From the NCBI GenBank assembly GCA_963781155.1, contig CAWAEC010000014.1:1-64000 (forward strand): DNA of 64,000 nucleotides. Direction: 5' to 3'. The DNA comes from PALSA-693 sp963781155. Its GTDB lineage: Bacteria; Actinomycetota; Acidimicrobiia; Acidimicrobiales; Palsa-688. Shown in pieces: positions 10,487-19,067 of this stretch (its first letter is position 1; the number at the start of each line of letters is the position of its first letter). Made by a program: the position numbers and the translations under genes. The notes beneath the pieces were generated by a model. It saw nothing but the letters and a program-made list of their open reading frames with translations. It searched no databases and was not told where the DNA came from.

Positions 10487-11555
10487 ATTCCGATCGAATA
10501 CCTTCACGAGGCGGAAGAGCTCCGGGGTCCTCTTGCAGAGTGGCTTGAGGTTCGGCTCGGATTATCGAATGTGCGCGTCGATGGTTTCGGCCAGCCGATG
10601 GAGGCCGGAGGGTCAAACGAGACTCGGTTCATCCGGGTGGCTGCTGGAGGTCCTGAAGCGTTCGAACGAGAATATGTTCTTCGGATCGCGCCCACGCAGA
10701 ATCAGCTGTTTCTGGCGCCGAATCTCGCGACACAGTATCGGCTCCTGGAGAATCTGCAAAAATCCGCTATCCCGGTGCCTGGCCTGCTGGGTGCAGACCT
10801 CGAAGGAGCAGTGTTCGGTGTCCCGTTCTTCGTCATGGAGCGGGTACCGGGTGTGATCCCATCGCCGGCCTACAACCAGTTTGGTTTTATCGCCGAGGCT
10901 CCCGTCCTTGAACGGAGGTTGATCTGGAGACGTGCTCTCGGCACTCTGGTAACAATCAGCAGATGCCCGATAGTGGATCTGCCCGCGTTGACCGGAGGGC
11001 CCGAGGAGTTGCGGAGTCTCGAACAGCACCTCCGCTACTGGCAGCAGGCGTTGAGTTGGGCTAATCAGGGGACGTTCGACCCGATTGGGGGACCGCTGTG
11101 GAAGGCTCTATGGGAGAGTCGGCCCGCCTCGAGAGCGGGCCTCTCGTGGGGGGATGCAAAGGTAGGGAACATGATCTTCCGGAACGACTACGTCGCGTCA
11201 GTCATTGACTGGGAGCAGGTCTCGCTTGCTGGGGGCCTCGCTGATCTGGGCTGGTGGTTGATATTTGACCTTTACCACAGTTCGGTGCGGGGTTGTTCGC
11301 GGGCTTGAGGGTCTTCCTGATCGGAACGAGACATTGGCATGGTGGGAGGAACTTGGAGGTGAGCGGCCGACGGGTATCGAATGGTACGAGCTGTTCGCTG
11401 CGTTCCGGCTTCTAGTCATAGAGCGTCGCCGAGCGGCAATGCGAGCTGAGCGCGGTGACCAGGAAGGAGCCATAGAGTTGCGAAAGAAGAATGCCGCTCT
11501 CGACATCCTGTCGATACTCAGCGACGGGAGGTCGGTTTGGATGGAGACGCGGTAA
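10487..11555 (+). pseudogene. APH-like phosphotransferase family protein, frameshift near the C-terminus
   Basis: Coherent coding begins upstream of the first ATG/GTG: IPIEYLHEAEELRGPLAEWL, then the N-lobe GSNETRFIRV and EYVLRIAP. The only in-frame start with a ribosome site is ATT 10487 (AGGAGG at 10473-10478, eight bases away); otherwise the start is GTG 10571. The C-lobe has LSWGDAKVGNMIF, a variant of the H-G-D-x-x-x-x-N loop with Trp in place of His, and ASVIDWEQVSLAG with the metal Asp. Near 11270-11290 the frame changes and the last 90 residues (WWEELGGERPTGIEWYELFA) continue in another frame. It is a second member of the same family as 4134-5204. Confidence 0.75.
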
Positions 11556-11608
11556 AATCGCACGAACTCGGGGGTGCATCCAGGATAGGCCGACGTTTCG
11601 CCCTGCTA

Positions 11609-12328
11609 CTAGCGGGCTGGGTTCTTGGGCACGGCCATGCCCTCGCTATGGCAGCGCATGTGAAAACAGGCCAGCGGTCCGTCTCCAGCAATGATCGCAT
11701 CGACGATCCGACGGTGCTCTTGATGAAGCTGCTCAACCCGGGCCGGCTCGGACCCCCGTTCAATGAAATGTAGCGGCGCCTGGTCGCGTGACAGCTCGGT
11801 TAGCACCTTTACGAATAGGCTGAAAACCGGGTTTCCACTCAACTCGCCGATCTGCAGATGGAGGGCCTGCAACGCGAGCCCTCCCGTCTCGCCCACGCGC
11901 TGTAACTCGGAAGACAGCACACTGCGCAGGGCCACGATCCCCTTCGCGTCAATATGACGCGCCGCCAACCCGACACAGGTCAACTCTATGGACGTACGCG
12001 CCTGGCGCACCAGTTGCGGATCAACCCGCAGGAATTCCAGATATATGGCCATGCTGCTAGCGACCGACGACCCGTCCGGAGCGCCGACAACAAGTCCGCC
12101 ATTCGGACCCCGACGCATCCGTGCGACCCGTTGGCTCTCCAGGATCCTCACCGCTTGACGCAGAACAGGCCTACTGACCCCGTACTGGTCGAGCAACTCC
12201 GGCTCGGAACCGATAACCTCGCCCACCGGCCAGCCCCTCCGGATAATGTCCCGATGGATCCGAAGGCTCACCGCCGCGGCAAGATTACCGCCGGAACCGT
12301 CACCCACGGCCGCATCAACATCGTTCAC
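11609..12328 (-). CDS. GntR-family transcriptional regulator, FadR/FCD type
   Basis: The protein is 239 residues. The N-terminal winged helix (about residues 18-75; VIGSEPELLDQYGVSRPVLR then QAVRILE) matches GntR regulators. The C-terminal all-helical FCD domain (about 95-225) includes the metal- and ligand-site residues of the H-x-x-x-x-H type near HQEHRRIVDAI. FadR-like proteins bind acyl-CoA or organic acids and release DNA. It is convergent with the phosphotransferase (53 bp apart) and divergent from the SDR at 12690, so the 361-bp gap between them is its likely target. It is the best candidate for the cluster's own regulator. Confidence 0.92.
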   Translation of the reverse strand: MNDVDAAVGDGSGGNLAAAVSLRIHRDIIRRGWPVGEVIGSEPELLDQYGVSRPVLRQAVRILESQRVARMRRGPNGGLVVGAPDGSSVASSMAIYLEFLRVDPQLVRQARTSIELTCVGLAARHIDAKGIVALRSVLSSELQRVGETGGLALQALHLQIGELSGNPVFSLFVKVLTELSRDQAPLHFIERGSEPARVEQLHQEHRRIVDAIIAGDGPLACFHMRCHSEGMAVPKNPAR

Positions 12329-12518
12329 AACGCAATCCTACGCTGCCGCACGCCACACCGCCGTCCAACTCCTTACGTGGACGTTTCACCCGCTACTAGC
12401 TCATCGGCTGCGTCGAGCGACCTTGGTCCACACTTCCCACAGTCTAACCGGGCTTCGCCTCGCCCTCGCCCCCGGAGGAATCGGTGTGGTGGTGACGGTC
12501 AGACGGGCTACACTTTAG

Positions 12519-12530
12519 GGACGACCGTCC
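12519..12530. promoter_or_regulatory. Short inverted repeat in the divergent fadR-type/SDR intergenic region
   Basis: GGACG at 12519-12523 and CGTCC at 12526-12530 form a perfect 5-bp repeat around two bases, inside the gap between the regulator and the SDR. It could be an operator half-site. It does not match the textbook FadR operator, so the call is weak. Confidence 0.2.
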
Positions 12531-12689
12531 GACCGCAGAATCCTGGGTCCGCCTCGTCGTTCGCGGAATCCAGCGCAGACGGGGGGCTAAGATCGTTCGA
12601 TGAACTTCGCCATTGTGTTCAGTTTGATTTGATGTGGCCGAACTTGACCTCTGCCGGATCGAGTTGACTGCGAGGAGTGAAGGAGGGAC

Positions 12690-13469
12690 ATGCTGCTGAG
12701 TGAAAAGTCGGTGGTGATCACGGGATCAGGCTCTGGGGTGGGACGAGCTTCTGCGTTACTGTTCGCCCGAGAGGGTGCGAGGGTGGTGTGCGCTGATATC
12801 GAAGCTGAATGGGCTAAAGAGACTGTCAGCCTCATCGAAGCGGTGGGCGGGACGGCGATCGCGTGGACGTGTGACGTCACGAAAGAGCAGGATGTGGTCG
12901 CTGCGATCGCAGCAGCTGTGGAGACCTTCGGTCGTTTAGACATCATGTACAACAATGCTGGGATCTCTACGCCCCGCGCTGGCATGAAGCTGGAGGATCA
13001 TACGCTCGAGGACTGGGAGCGGGTGATGAACATCAACTTGCGAGGTGTCTTCTTCGGGTGCAAGCACGCAGTGATGACGTTCAAGGAGCAGGGAGGGGCT
13101 GGCGTGATCATTAACACGGGCAGCGTTGCCGGTATGGTTGGTTGGGGTGGCACTGTGTATGGAGCGTCTAAGGGTGGCGTGAACCAGCTCAGTCGGGCGG
13201 TCGCAATCGAATGCGCTCCTCTGAATATCCGGGTGAACTGTATCTGTCCGGCCGCCATGCCGGGAACGAATTTCAGTGTTCGGGGGGCGAGACGTGGATC
13301 GCAAGGCTTGGACGACGAACGTGTCCGGGAGAGTGGGTCTATTCACCCATTGGGTCGGGCGATTACGGCTGAGGACTGCGCCGCGGCTGCGCTCTATCTA
13401 GCGTCGGACCAGTCGAAGAACGTGACGGGTGTTCTTCTGCCGGTTGACGGTGGTTACACGGCGCGGTGA
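12690..13469 (+). CDS. SDR family NAD(P)-dependent oxidoreductase
   Basis: This is a 259-residue classical short-chain dehydrogenase starting at ATG 12690 behind AAGGAGGG. It shows the cofactor loop TGSGSGVG (residues 11-18), the acidic C-A-D-I-E at the end of beta-2 (NAD preference), N-N-A-G (88-91), the catalytic Ser145, Tyr157 and Lys161 (Y-x-x-x-K), and the C-terminal VDGGYTAR. It should oxidise or reduce a hydroxyl/keto group on a pathway intermediate. The stop overlaps the next start by four bases, so the two genes are probably co-translated. A decayed copy of the same pair lies at 8940-9320. Confidence 0.95.
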   Translation: MLLSEKSVVITGSGSGVGRASALLFAREGARVVCADIEAEWAKETVSLIEAVGGTAIAWTCDVTKEQDVVAAIAAAVETFGRLDIMYNNAGISTPRAGMKLEDHTLEDWERVMNINLRGVFFGCKHAVMTFKEQGGAGVIINTGSVAGMVGWGGTVYGASKGGVNQLSRAVAIECAPLNIRVNCICPAAMPGTNFSVRGARRGSQGLDDERVRESGSIHPLGRAITAEDCAAAALYLASDQSKNVTGVLLPVDGGYTAR

Positions 13470-13924
13470 GCGGCCCGAGCAGCGCCCTACCGTATTTCAA
13501 GCCGGATGTGAGCTTGATCGGCGACGCGCACATCCGCCGTTATGAGGAGACCGACGGTGCCGTCGGTCACGAATGGAACGGGACCACCTGCCTTGTCCTC
13601 ACGACGACCGGGCGCAGGAGCGGTCTGCCTCGCAAGTTCGCCCTGATCTATGGTCGCGACGGCGACAGCCATCTGGTCGTGGCCTCCAAGGGAGGAGCCC
13701 CGGTCCATCCGGGCTGGTACCTGAATGTGGTCGCGAACCCGGATGTTCTGGTGCAGGTGCGAGGCGAGGGCTTTGCGGCCCGGGCTCGGACCGCCGCCGC
13801 GTCCGAGAGGGCGCGCCTGTGGAAGATCATGACCGACACCTGGCCGAACTACGACGTGTACACCACCCGCACCACTCGCGAAATCCCTGTAGTCATCCTC
13901 GAGCCGCCGGCCACCCCCGGTTGA
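13466..13924 (+). CDS. Deazaflavin (F420)-dependent nitroreductase family protein
   Basis: The protein is 152 residues, the normal size for the Ddn/split beta-barrel family. LVLTTTGRRSGLPRKFALIY is the signature strand that binds the F420 phosphate, and GGAPVHPGWYLNVVANPDV follows as in Ddn. These small enzymes use reduced F420 to reduce enones, quinones or nitro groups, often near the membrane. It overlaps the SDR (GTG start within its last codons). F420 use agrees with the LLM oxidoreductases at 9445 and 38677. Confidence 0.92.
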   Translation: MSGPSSALPYFKPDVSLIGDAHIRRYEETDGAVGHEWNGTTCLVLTTTGRRSGLPRKFALIYGRDGDSHLVVASKGGAPVHPGWYLNVVANPDVLVQVRGEGFAARARTAAASERARLWKIMTDTWPNYDVYTTRTTREIPVVILEPPATPG

Positions 13925-14299
13925 CATAGCCAGACCGGAGATGCTTGACACGGGGAGAGATGGCAGAAGGTGGCGACACGGAGGGCTCGTCACTCCCGTG
14001 TCGGGTCGACGGGCGGCGCGATGTCTTTCGGTTGTGTTCAGGAACGGGCGCTATTTAGGCTGGAACGACCGAATCGGTCTTTGATTGGGGGGTGAGGGGC
14101 CTGAGCGGTGGGTTTGATGGTCGGTGATGGCAGGGATGGCTGTGGAGCCTGGCTGTCAAGGCTTGCTTAGGGCTCGGGTTGTCAGCGCCAGTGGAATCAC
14201 CGTGGTTGTATCGAGGCTGGGTTCGGGCAACCTTCCCAGTGGCGGGTCGTTGGCATTCCGCGGTCAACAGGGCGGATCGGCGTCGAGGTTGAAGAGGTC

Positions 14300-14307
14300 A
14301 TCAAACC
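14300..14307. repeat. Left 8-bp target-site duplication of the ISL3 element
   Basis: ATCAAACC occurs immediately outside the left end and again immediately outside the right end at 15851-15858. ISL3 elements make 8-bp duplications, so this marks a simple, unrearranged insertion. Confidence 0.9.
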
Positions 14308-14364
14308 GGCTCTTCGCGGATGAGCGGGGTGTGAGGGTGTAGGGGGGATCCACCAACGCGAGGG

Positions 14365-14416
14365 AGGGGCTCCGCAAGTCTGACGGTTACCACGCCAACA
14401 GACCGGAGGAGCCCCT
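14365..14416 (+). promoter_or_regulatory. Fold-back inverted repeat over the ISL3 transposase ribosome site
   Basis: AGGGGCTCC at 14365-14373 is perfectly complementary to GGAGCCCCT at 14408-14416. The right arm overlaps the GGAGGAG ribosome site and ends one base before the GTG start. Transcripts entering from outside would fold and hide the start, as known for fold-back inhibition in some IS elements. Confidence 0.6.
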
Positions 14417-15712
14417 GTGATCAGTGACGCTAGACGCGTCTGCGAGTTGCTTGTCGGATTGCCGGAGGTGACCGTGCTGGGTGTTGATGATCGGCCGGGT
14501 GGTCCGCTGGCGGTGCACGTCGAGCAGGCCGGTCCTCGCCCGGCGTGTCTGGGTTGTGGCACCTGTCCGGTGGTGAAGGACCGCGAGGTCGTGGAGCTGG
14601 TGGACTTGCCGGCTTTCGGCCGCCAGACCCGGTTGTGCTGGCGGAAGGTCCGCTGGGCGTGCCTGGTGGTGGAGTGCCCGATGACCACCTGGACGTGGGC
14701 GGACCCCAGGATCGCGGCGCCGCGCCAGGCGCTGACGGACCGGGCCGGGCGGTGGGTGACGGTGCAGGTGGGACGCTACGGCCGGTCGGTGGCCGAGGTG
14801 GCCGGCGAGTTGGGTTGCGCCTGGCATACCGTCAACGACGCCGTGGTCGCTTATGGCGAAGCGCTCGTGGACGACGTCGATCGCATCGGCACGGTGACCG
14901 CCTTGGGTCTCGATGAGACGTTGTTCTGCCGGATGGGCCCGTATCGGATCCAGGCGTGGTCGACCTCGATTGTCGATGTGGCTCACGGCCAGCTGCTCGA
15001 CGTGGTCGAAGGCCGCACCGCCGCGGGGCCGTGCCGATGGCTGGCCGCCCGAGGCAGCGACAGTGGCTGGCCACCATCGACTGGGCCACCCTGGACCTGT
15101 CGGGACCGTATCGGGCCGTGTTCGACACCATGCTGCCCGACGCCATCCAGATCGCCGACCCGTTTCATCTGGTGCCGCCTGGCCAACCAGAAACTCGACG
15201 AGTGCCGACGTCGCGTCCAGAACCAGGTCCTGGGCCATCGGGGCCGCAAAGTCGATCCCCTCTACCGGGCCCGCCGGCTGTTGACCCGAGCTGACGAACG
15301 CCTCGACGATCGAGGCCGCAGTCGCCTGCTGGGTTTGCTCGACGCCGGCGACCCCCAAGGGGACGTGCGCATGGCCTGGCACGCCAAGGAAGTGGTCCGA
15401 TCCATCTACGACCATCACGACCCCGACGTCGCGCTCGAGTTCGTCACCCGCCTCGGCCACGATCTCCAAGACCGTTCTTGCCCCATCGAGGTCAACTCGC
15501 TGGGCCGGACCCTGATCCGCTGGCGACATCAGATCGCCGCCTGGCACCAGGCGCACCACACCAACGCCGCCACAGAAGCCGCCAACAATCTCATCAAACG
15601 AGTAAAGCGAGTCGCCTTCGGCTTCAAAGAGTTCCGCCACTTCCGAGTGCGAGTCCTCCTCTACGCCGGCCGACCCAACTGGGACCTACTCCCAACCATC
15701 ACACCCCGCTGA
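14417..15712 (+). pseudogene. ISL3-family transposase, internal double frameshift
   Basis: The frame is open for 431 residues from GTG 14417. The N-terminal zinc-binding part (LGCGTCPV), the helix-turn-helix region and the first catalytic Asp (ALGLDETLF) are present, as is the C-terminal Glu (TNAATEAANNLIKRVKR). Between about 15045 and 15170 the protein is out of register: the expected segment, with WATLDLSGPYRAVFDTMLP and PDAIQIADPFHLV, lies in another frame. Two compensating indels therefore replace some 40 residues that include the second catalytic Asp. As read, the enzyme should be inactive even though no stop codon interrupts it. Confidence 0.85.
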
Positions 15713-15851
15713 AACGCGAAGTGCCAGTAAAGCGAGTCGCCTTCGGCTTCAAAGAGTTCCGCCACTTCCGAGTGCGAGTCCTCCTCTACGCCCGCCGACC
15801 CAACTGGGATCTACTCCCAACCATCACACCCCGCTGAAACGCGAAGTGCCA
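15602..15851 (+). repeat. 125-bp tandem duplication of the ISL3 right end
   Basis: 15602-15726 and 15727-15851 are direct copies that differ at only two positions (GCCGGCCGA against GCCCGCCGA; GGGACC against GGGATC). Each copy holds the last 37 codons of the transposase and a full right inverted repeat (15696-15725 and 15821-15850). The outer copy is the one that abuts the target duplication. Confidence 0.95.
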
Positions 15852-15858
15852 TCAAACC
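15851..15858. repeat. Right 8-bp target-site duplication of the ISL3 element
   Basis: ATCAAACC repeats the sequence at 14300-14307 directly beyond the outer right inverted repeat. Confidence 0.9.
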
Positions 15859-17173
15859 GGTGATCAGTGCTGTCGGTCGCCCATCGGTGCAGCTTGGATC
15901 CCCAGTACCCTCGCCTCTGCCTTATCGAGGTCGGGCCACGGAGCGCCCCTATTCGCCCCCGGCCTCCACCTGCGGCGCGGATGCCGCGATCCCGCTGGGG
16001 TCCTTCGCCATGTACACGGCTTTCCCCTGCTCGGACTACTACGACCCTCCGTCTCCTCCTGGCGGCATCAGCCGACAAGGGGCCCTCTCACCAACCGCGC
16101 AGGCTGGACGGCAGGGAGGGACCGCCAAGGCGGTTCCCACGTTCACGATCTGACCGTTGGACGGGTTAGACACGTCCAGCTATGCCACTGCGACATCGCC
16201 ACGACTAAGCCCCAGACCTTCACCGTGGCCTCCCCGGCGAGCGACATTAACCCGCCGGGAACACCCCCACCCGAAAGCAGGGGGGCGCACCGCTGCCTGG
16301 CCTGATCCGTCACGTTCGAGCCAGTCGGATTCGCTTTAGGAGCGTTCAGTCGTTGGTACCTCACCTACACCGTCCCGACTTGCTTGCTGGACCCGACGGA
16401 TCTGTGGGCTGCGATCGTCCCGGCGTTGTCAGGGCTGCTGTCCACCCTCCCCGACGTCTCCCAGGTCAGGTCAAGCTGCCCCGAGCTTCACGAGCCTGCT
16501 GCTGCGACAGACCAACGGAGCAGGTATCTCACCTCCTCACGGTCAGAAGCGCCTCCTGGCTCTCGAAGTCCGCACCCCACCACTGATCCGGGCTGGTCGG
16601 GACGTTCCAGGCCCGATTGATGACGTCGGGATGACGGTCTGCCATGGGATGGGTTGTGCGTCGTGACGGTGCGTGCTTTCCCCTGGTGTTGCCCTCCTAA
16701 CCACCCGGTCCCTGGACTCGTGGTCGGACATCCTGATGCAGGCACAGCTCATTTCTCCCTTGCCGATCACAGCCTGCGACAAACCCAGGGTGATTCAGAC
16801 ACCTTCGGTCGGGTCCGGGCTGCAAGTGGCACCGAAGCCGTGACCTTGCGGAGTGAGTCGGTCTACAGCCACAAGCTGTTCGGTGCATGCCTGGCCGCCG
16901 ATGTGTGTTACTTCGATGTTGGTGCAAGACAGCCGCGATCAGGGTGACATCATCGCCAGAGCATCCGCATGATCGGCCGGCCATTTACTGCTGAACTCGG
17001 CTGGTATGAGCTTCCGAAGGTATTGGTCTCATGGACAACCGTTCCGACCCGGGGAGGACCGCTACTCTTGAAAGCGCAAGGTGGGTTAGTCTGCGGTGCG
17101 ACCGCAATTCGCCGTAGCGCCTGGCTCCACCGACGTGACAAGAGAGCATCAGGAGGAGGCTGGTGAGGTGCCC
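15859..17173. other. 1.3-kb stretch with no supported gene
   Basis: Several short frames exist on both strands but none shows a known motif or a start with a ribosome site. It probably contains decayed sequence between the ISL3 insertion and the enoyl-CoA hydratase. Confidence 0.45.
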
Positions 17174-18016
17174 ATGACAGAGACGATCGTATGCGAGCGT
17201 CAGGGTGCGACGGCGTTCTTGGTGATCCGCCGCCCGGCCAAGCAGAACGCACTCACAATAGGCATGGTCGAAGAGCTCCTGGCTGGCCTCGACAGCGCGG
17301 GGACCGATGACGAGGTGAAGGTGATCGTGATCGCGGGCGAAGGCGAAGCCTTTTGTGCCGGCTTCGATGTGAGTGACCCTTCCGACTTCCAAGGGGGGTC
17401 GACTGAGTCGTGGCGGTCACGGGTCCGGTCTCTCGAGACCAAGGCGGAGTGGATGCGGCGGTTCCTGCTTTCCCCGAAGCCGCTTGTGGTGTCGGTGCAG
17501 GGATACTGCATCGGCATTGGGACCTACCTGGCCTTGGCGGCCGATTTTGTGATCGCAGCGCAGGACGCGGCGTTCGGCCTTCCCGAAGAACGTTTTGGTT
17601 CGGCGGGAGCGACGTGGATCTACCCCTTTCTCATTCGCGAGGTTGGGGTCAAGCGTGCGAACGAGATTGTCATGACTGGTCGACGATTCTCAGCGGCAGA
17701 GTTCGAAGCCATGGGGCTTCTGAACCGAGTGGTGTGCCGCGCTGAGCTCGCAGAGGCGACGAACTCCTTGTGTACTGCGTTGGCGTCGTTGCCCCGCGAC
17801 GGTCTCGCCCTCAATCGGGCTGTGAAAACGCTTGCCCTCGCAACCATCGGGCACCTCGAGAGCTTCGGATTTCATGCTCTGGCTCATCCCTACGCAGAGC
17901 TCCTGGCTCGCGAGCCCGACGAGTTCGACTTCATGGGCGCCGTGGAGTCCCTGGGGATGCGCCGAGCCCTCGTCGAAAGAGAGCGAGCGTTTGGAGGCGG
18001 GTGGTGGGGCTGGTGA
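17174..18016 (+). CDS. Enoyl-CoA hydratase/isomerase family protein
   Basis: The 280-residue crotonase-fold protein is read from ATG 17174 (MTETIVCERQ); the open frame extends upstream but without family similarity. IVIAGEGEAFCAGFDVSD carries the first oxyanion-hole region and GYCIGIGTYLALAADF the second. FGLPEERFGSAGATW lies where the catalytic glutamates sit (E-E in LPEERF). It would hydrate, isomerise or hydrolyse an acyl-CoA, fitting downstream of the CoA-transferases at 5293-8847. It is monocistronic here, with IS DNA on both sides. Confidence 0.92.
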   Translation: MTETIVCERQGATAFLVIRRPAKQNALTIGMVEELLAGLDSAGTDDEVKVIVIAGEGEAFCAGFDVSDPSDFQGGSTESWRSRVRSLETKAEWMRRFLLSPKPLVVSVQGYCIGIGTYLALAADFVIAAQDAAFGLPEERFGSAGATWIYPFLIREVGVKRANEIVMTGRRFSAAEFEAMGLLNRVVCRAELAEATNSLCTALASLPRDGLALNRAVKTLALATIGHLESFGFHALAHPYAELLAREPDEFDFMGAVESLGMRRALVERERAFGGGWWGW

Positions 18017-18299
18017 TGCGATACTCGAAGCGAGCAGTCACGAGCGCTCGCCGTGCCGTCTGAGCCACGGATGGATACTCGACGGTTTTCGTCGAGGCGG
18101 TCCGAGATTCCTGAGTGCTGACGATCAGTTAATTCCGCAGGGGGTCGATCACGTTTTTCCGCACGTGGTCCGGGGTCGTAGGTTAGCTGCTGTTTGGTTG
18201 TTCCTCCTTTCGGCCTTGGGTCTGGTTGGGGTTGAGCGGGGTTCCTCCTGGTCGTCTTGGTCGCCTGGCGCATGATGGCCGGCGGCGAGGACCGGGAGG

Positions 18300-19067
18300 T
18301 CAGGTGGGTTTGTTGCGGCCGGGTCGGCGGTTGGGCTGGTAGCTTTTGCCGTCCATGAGGAGGTGGTGGCTGCTGTTGAGCAGCCGGTCCAGGACCGACT
18401 CGCCGACGACGGGGTTGGGGAACAGCGGATACCAGTCCCCGGGTGACCGGTTGGATGTGAGGATCAGGGATCGTCCGAGATGGCCGACGCGTTCGCAGAC
18501 CAGTTCGTAGAAGTCGTCGGCTTGGGTGGCGCCGAAGTCTCGCATGGCGAAGTCATCGATGACGAGTAGTGGGGGTTTGGCCAGGCGGCGTAGCCGGGCG
18601 GGGAAGCTGCCGTCGGCGTGTCCGCCGCCGAGCTCGGCCAGCAGCTGGCTGCAGGTGAGGAACAGCACGTCGTATCCGCGGCGGACGGCTTGGTGGGCCA
18701 GTCCGACCGCGACGTGGGTCTTGCCGACACCGACCGGCCCATATATACAGACCGATTCGCCGGCGGGGATGAACTCCAGCCGGGCCAGGTCCCGGATCTG
18801 GGCCACGGGAACTTTGGGGTTGAAGTTGGAGTCGAAGCTTTCCAAGGTGGCGGCCGTGGGCAGATGAGCGGCCCGCAGCCGGCGGGCGATCTTGGCGGCA
18901 TCGCGTCGCGACAGTTCGTCCTCGCAGAGGGTCTGGAGGAAGTCGACATGCCCCAAGGTGCCGGCTTTGGCTTCGGCCAGGCGGGCATCGAGGGTGTCGA
19001 GCATGCCGGTCAGCTTCAGCTGGCGCAGCACCGGCGCCAGCTGGTTATGGGCGGTGAGCCCGCTCAT
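18300..19067 (-). CDS. istB: IS21 helper ATPase IstB
   Basis: The 255-residue AAA+ protein is related to DnaC. The start is ATG 19067, overlapping the istA stop as ATGA. IYGPVGVGKTHVAVGLA is the Walker A motif and LLVIDDFAMRDF the Walker B; ILTSNRSPGDWYPLFPNPVV fits sensor 1 and the C-terminal helix. It helps IstA choose and capture target DNA. The frame is intact. Confidence 0.95.
   Translation of the reverse strand: MSGLTAHNQLAPVLRQLKLTGMLDTLDARLAEAKAGTLGHVDFLQTLCEDELSRRDAAKIARRLRAAHLPTAATLESFDSNFNPKVPVAQIRDLARLEFIPAGESVCIYGPVGVGKTHVAVGLAHQAVRRGYDVLFLTCSQLLAELGGGHADGSFPARLRRLAKPPLLVIDDFAMRDFGATQADDFYELVCERVGHLGRSLILTSNRSPGDWYPLFPNPVVGESVLDRLLNSSHHLLMDGKSYQPNRRPGRNKPT

Larger units (their letters stand above)
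14308..15850 (+). mobile_element. Complete ISL3-family insertion sequence with duplicated right end
   Basis: The terminal inverted repeats are 14308-14337 and 15821-15850. They match at 25 of 30 positions after reverse complement and begin GGCTCTTCGCG on the left and GGCACTTCGCG on the right. They are flanked by the perfect 8-bp repeat ATCAAACC. Length is 1543 bp because the last 125 bp are present twice in tandem. A single transposase gene fills the element. It sits in an otherwise gene-free stretch, so the gene it may have interrupted is not recognised. Confidence 0.92.
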
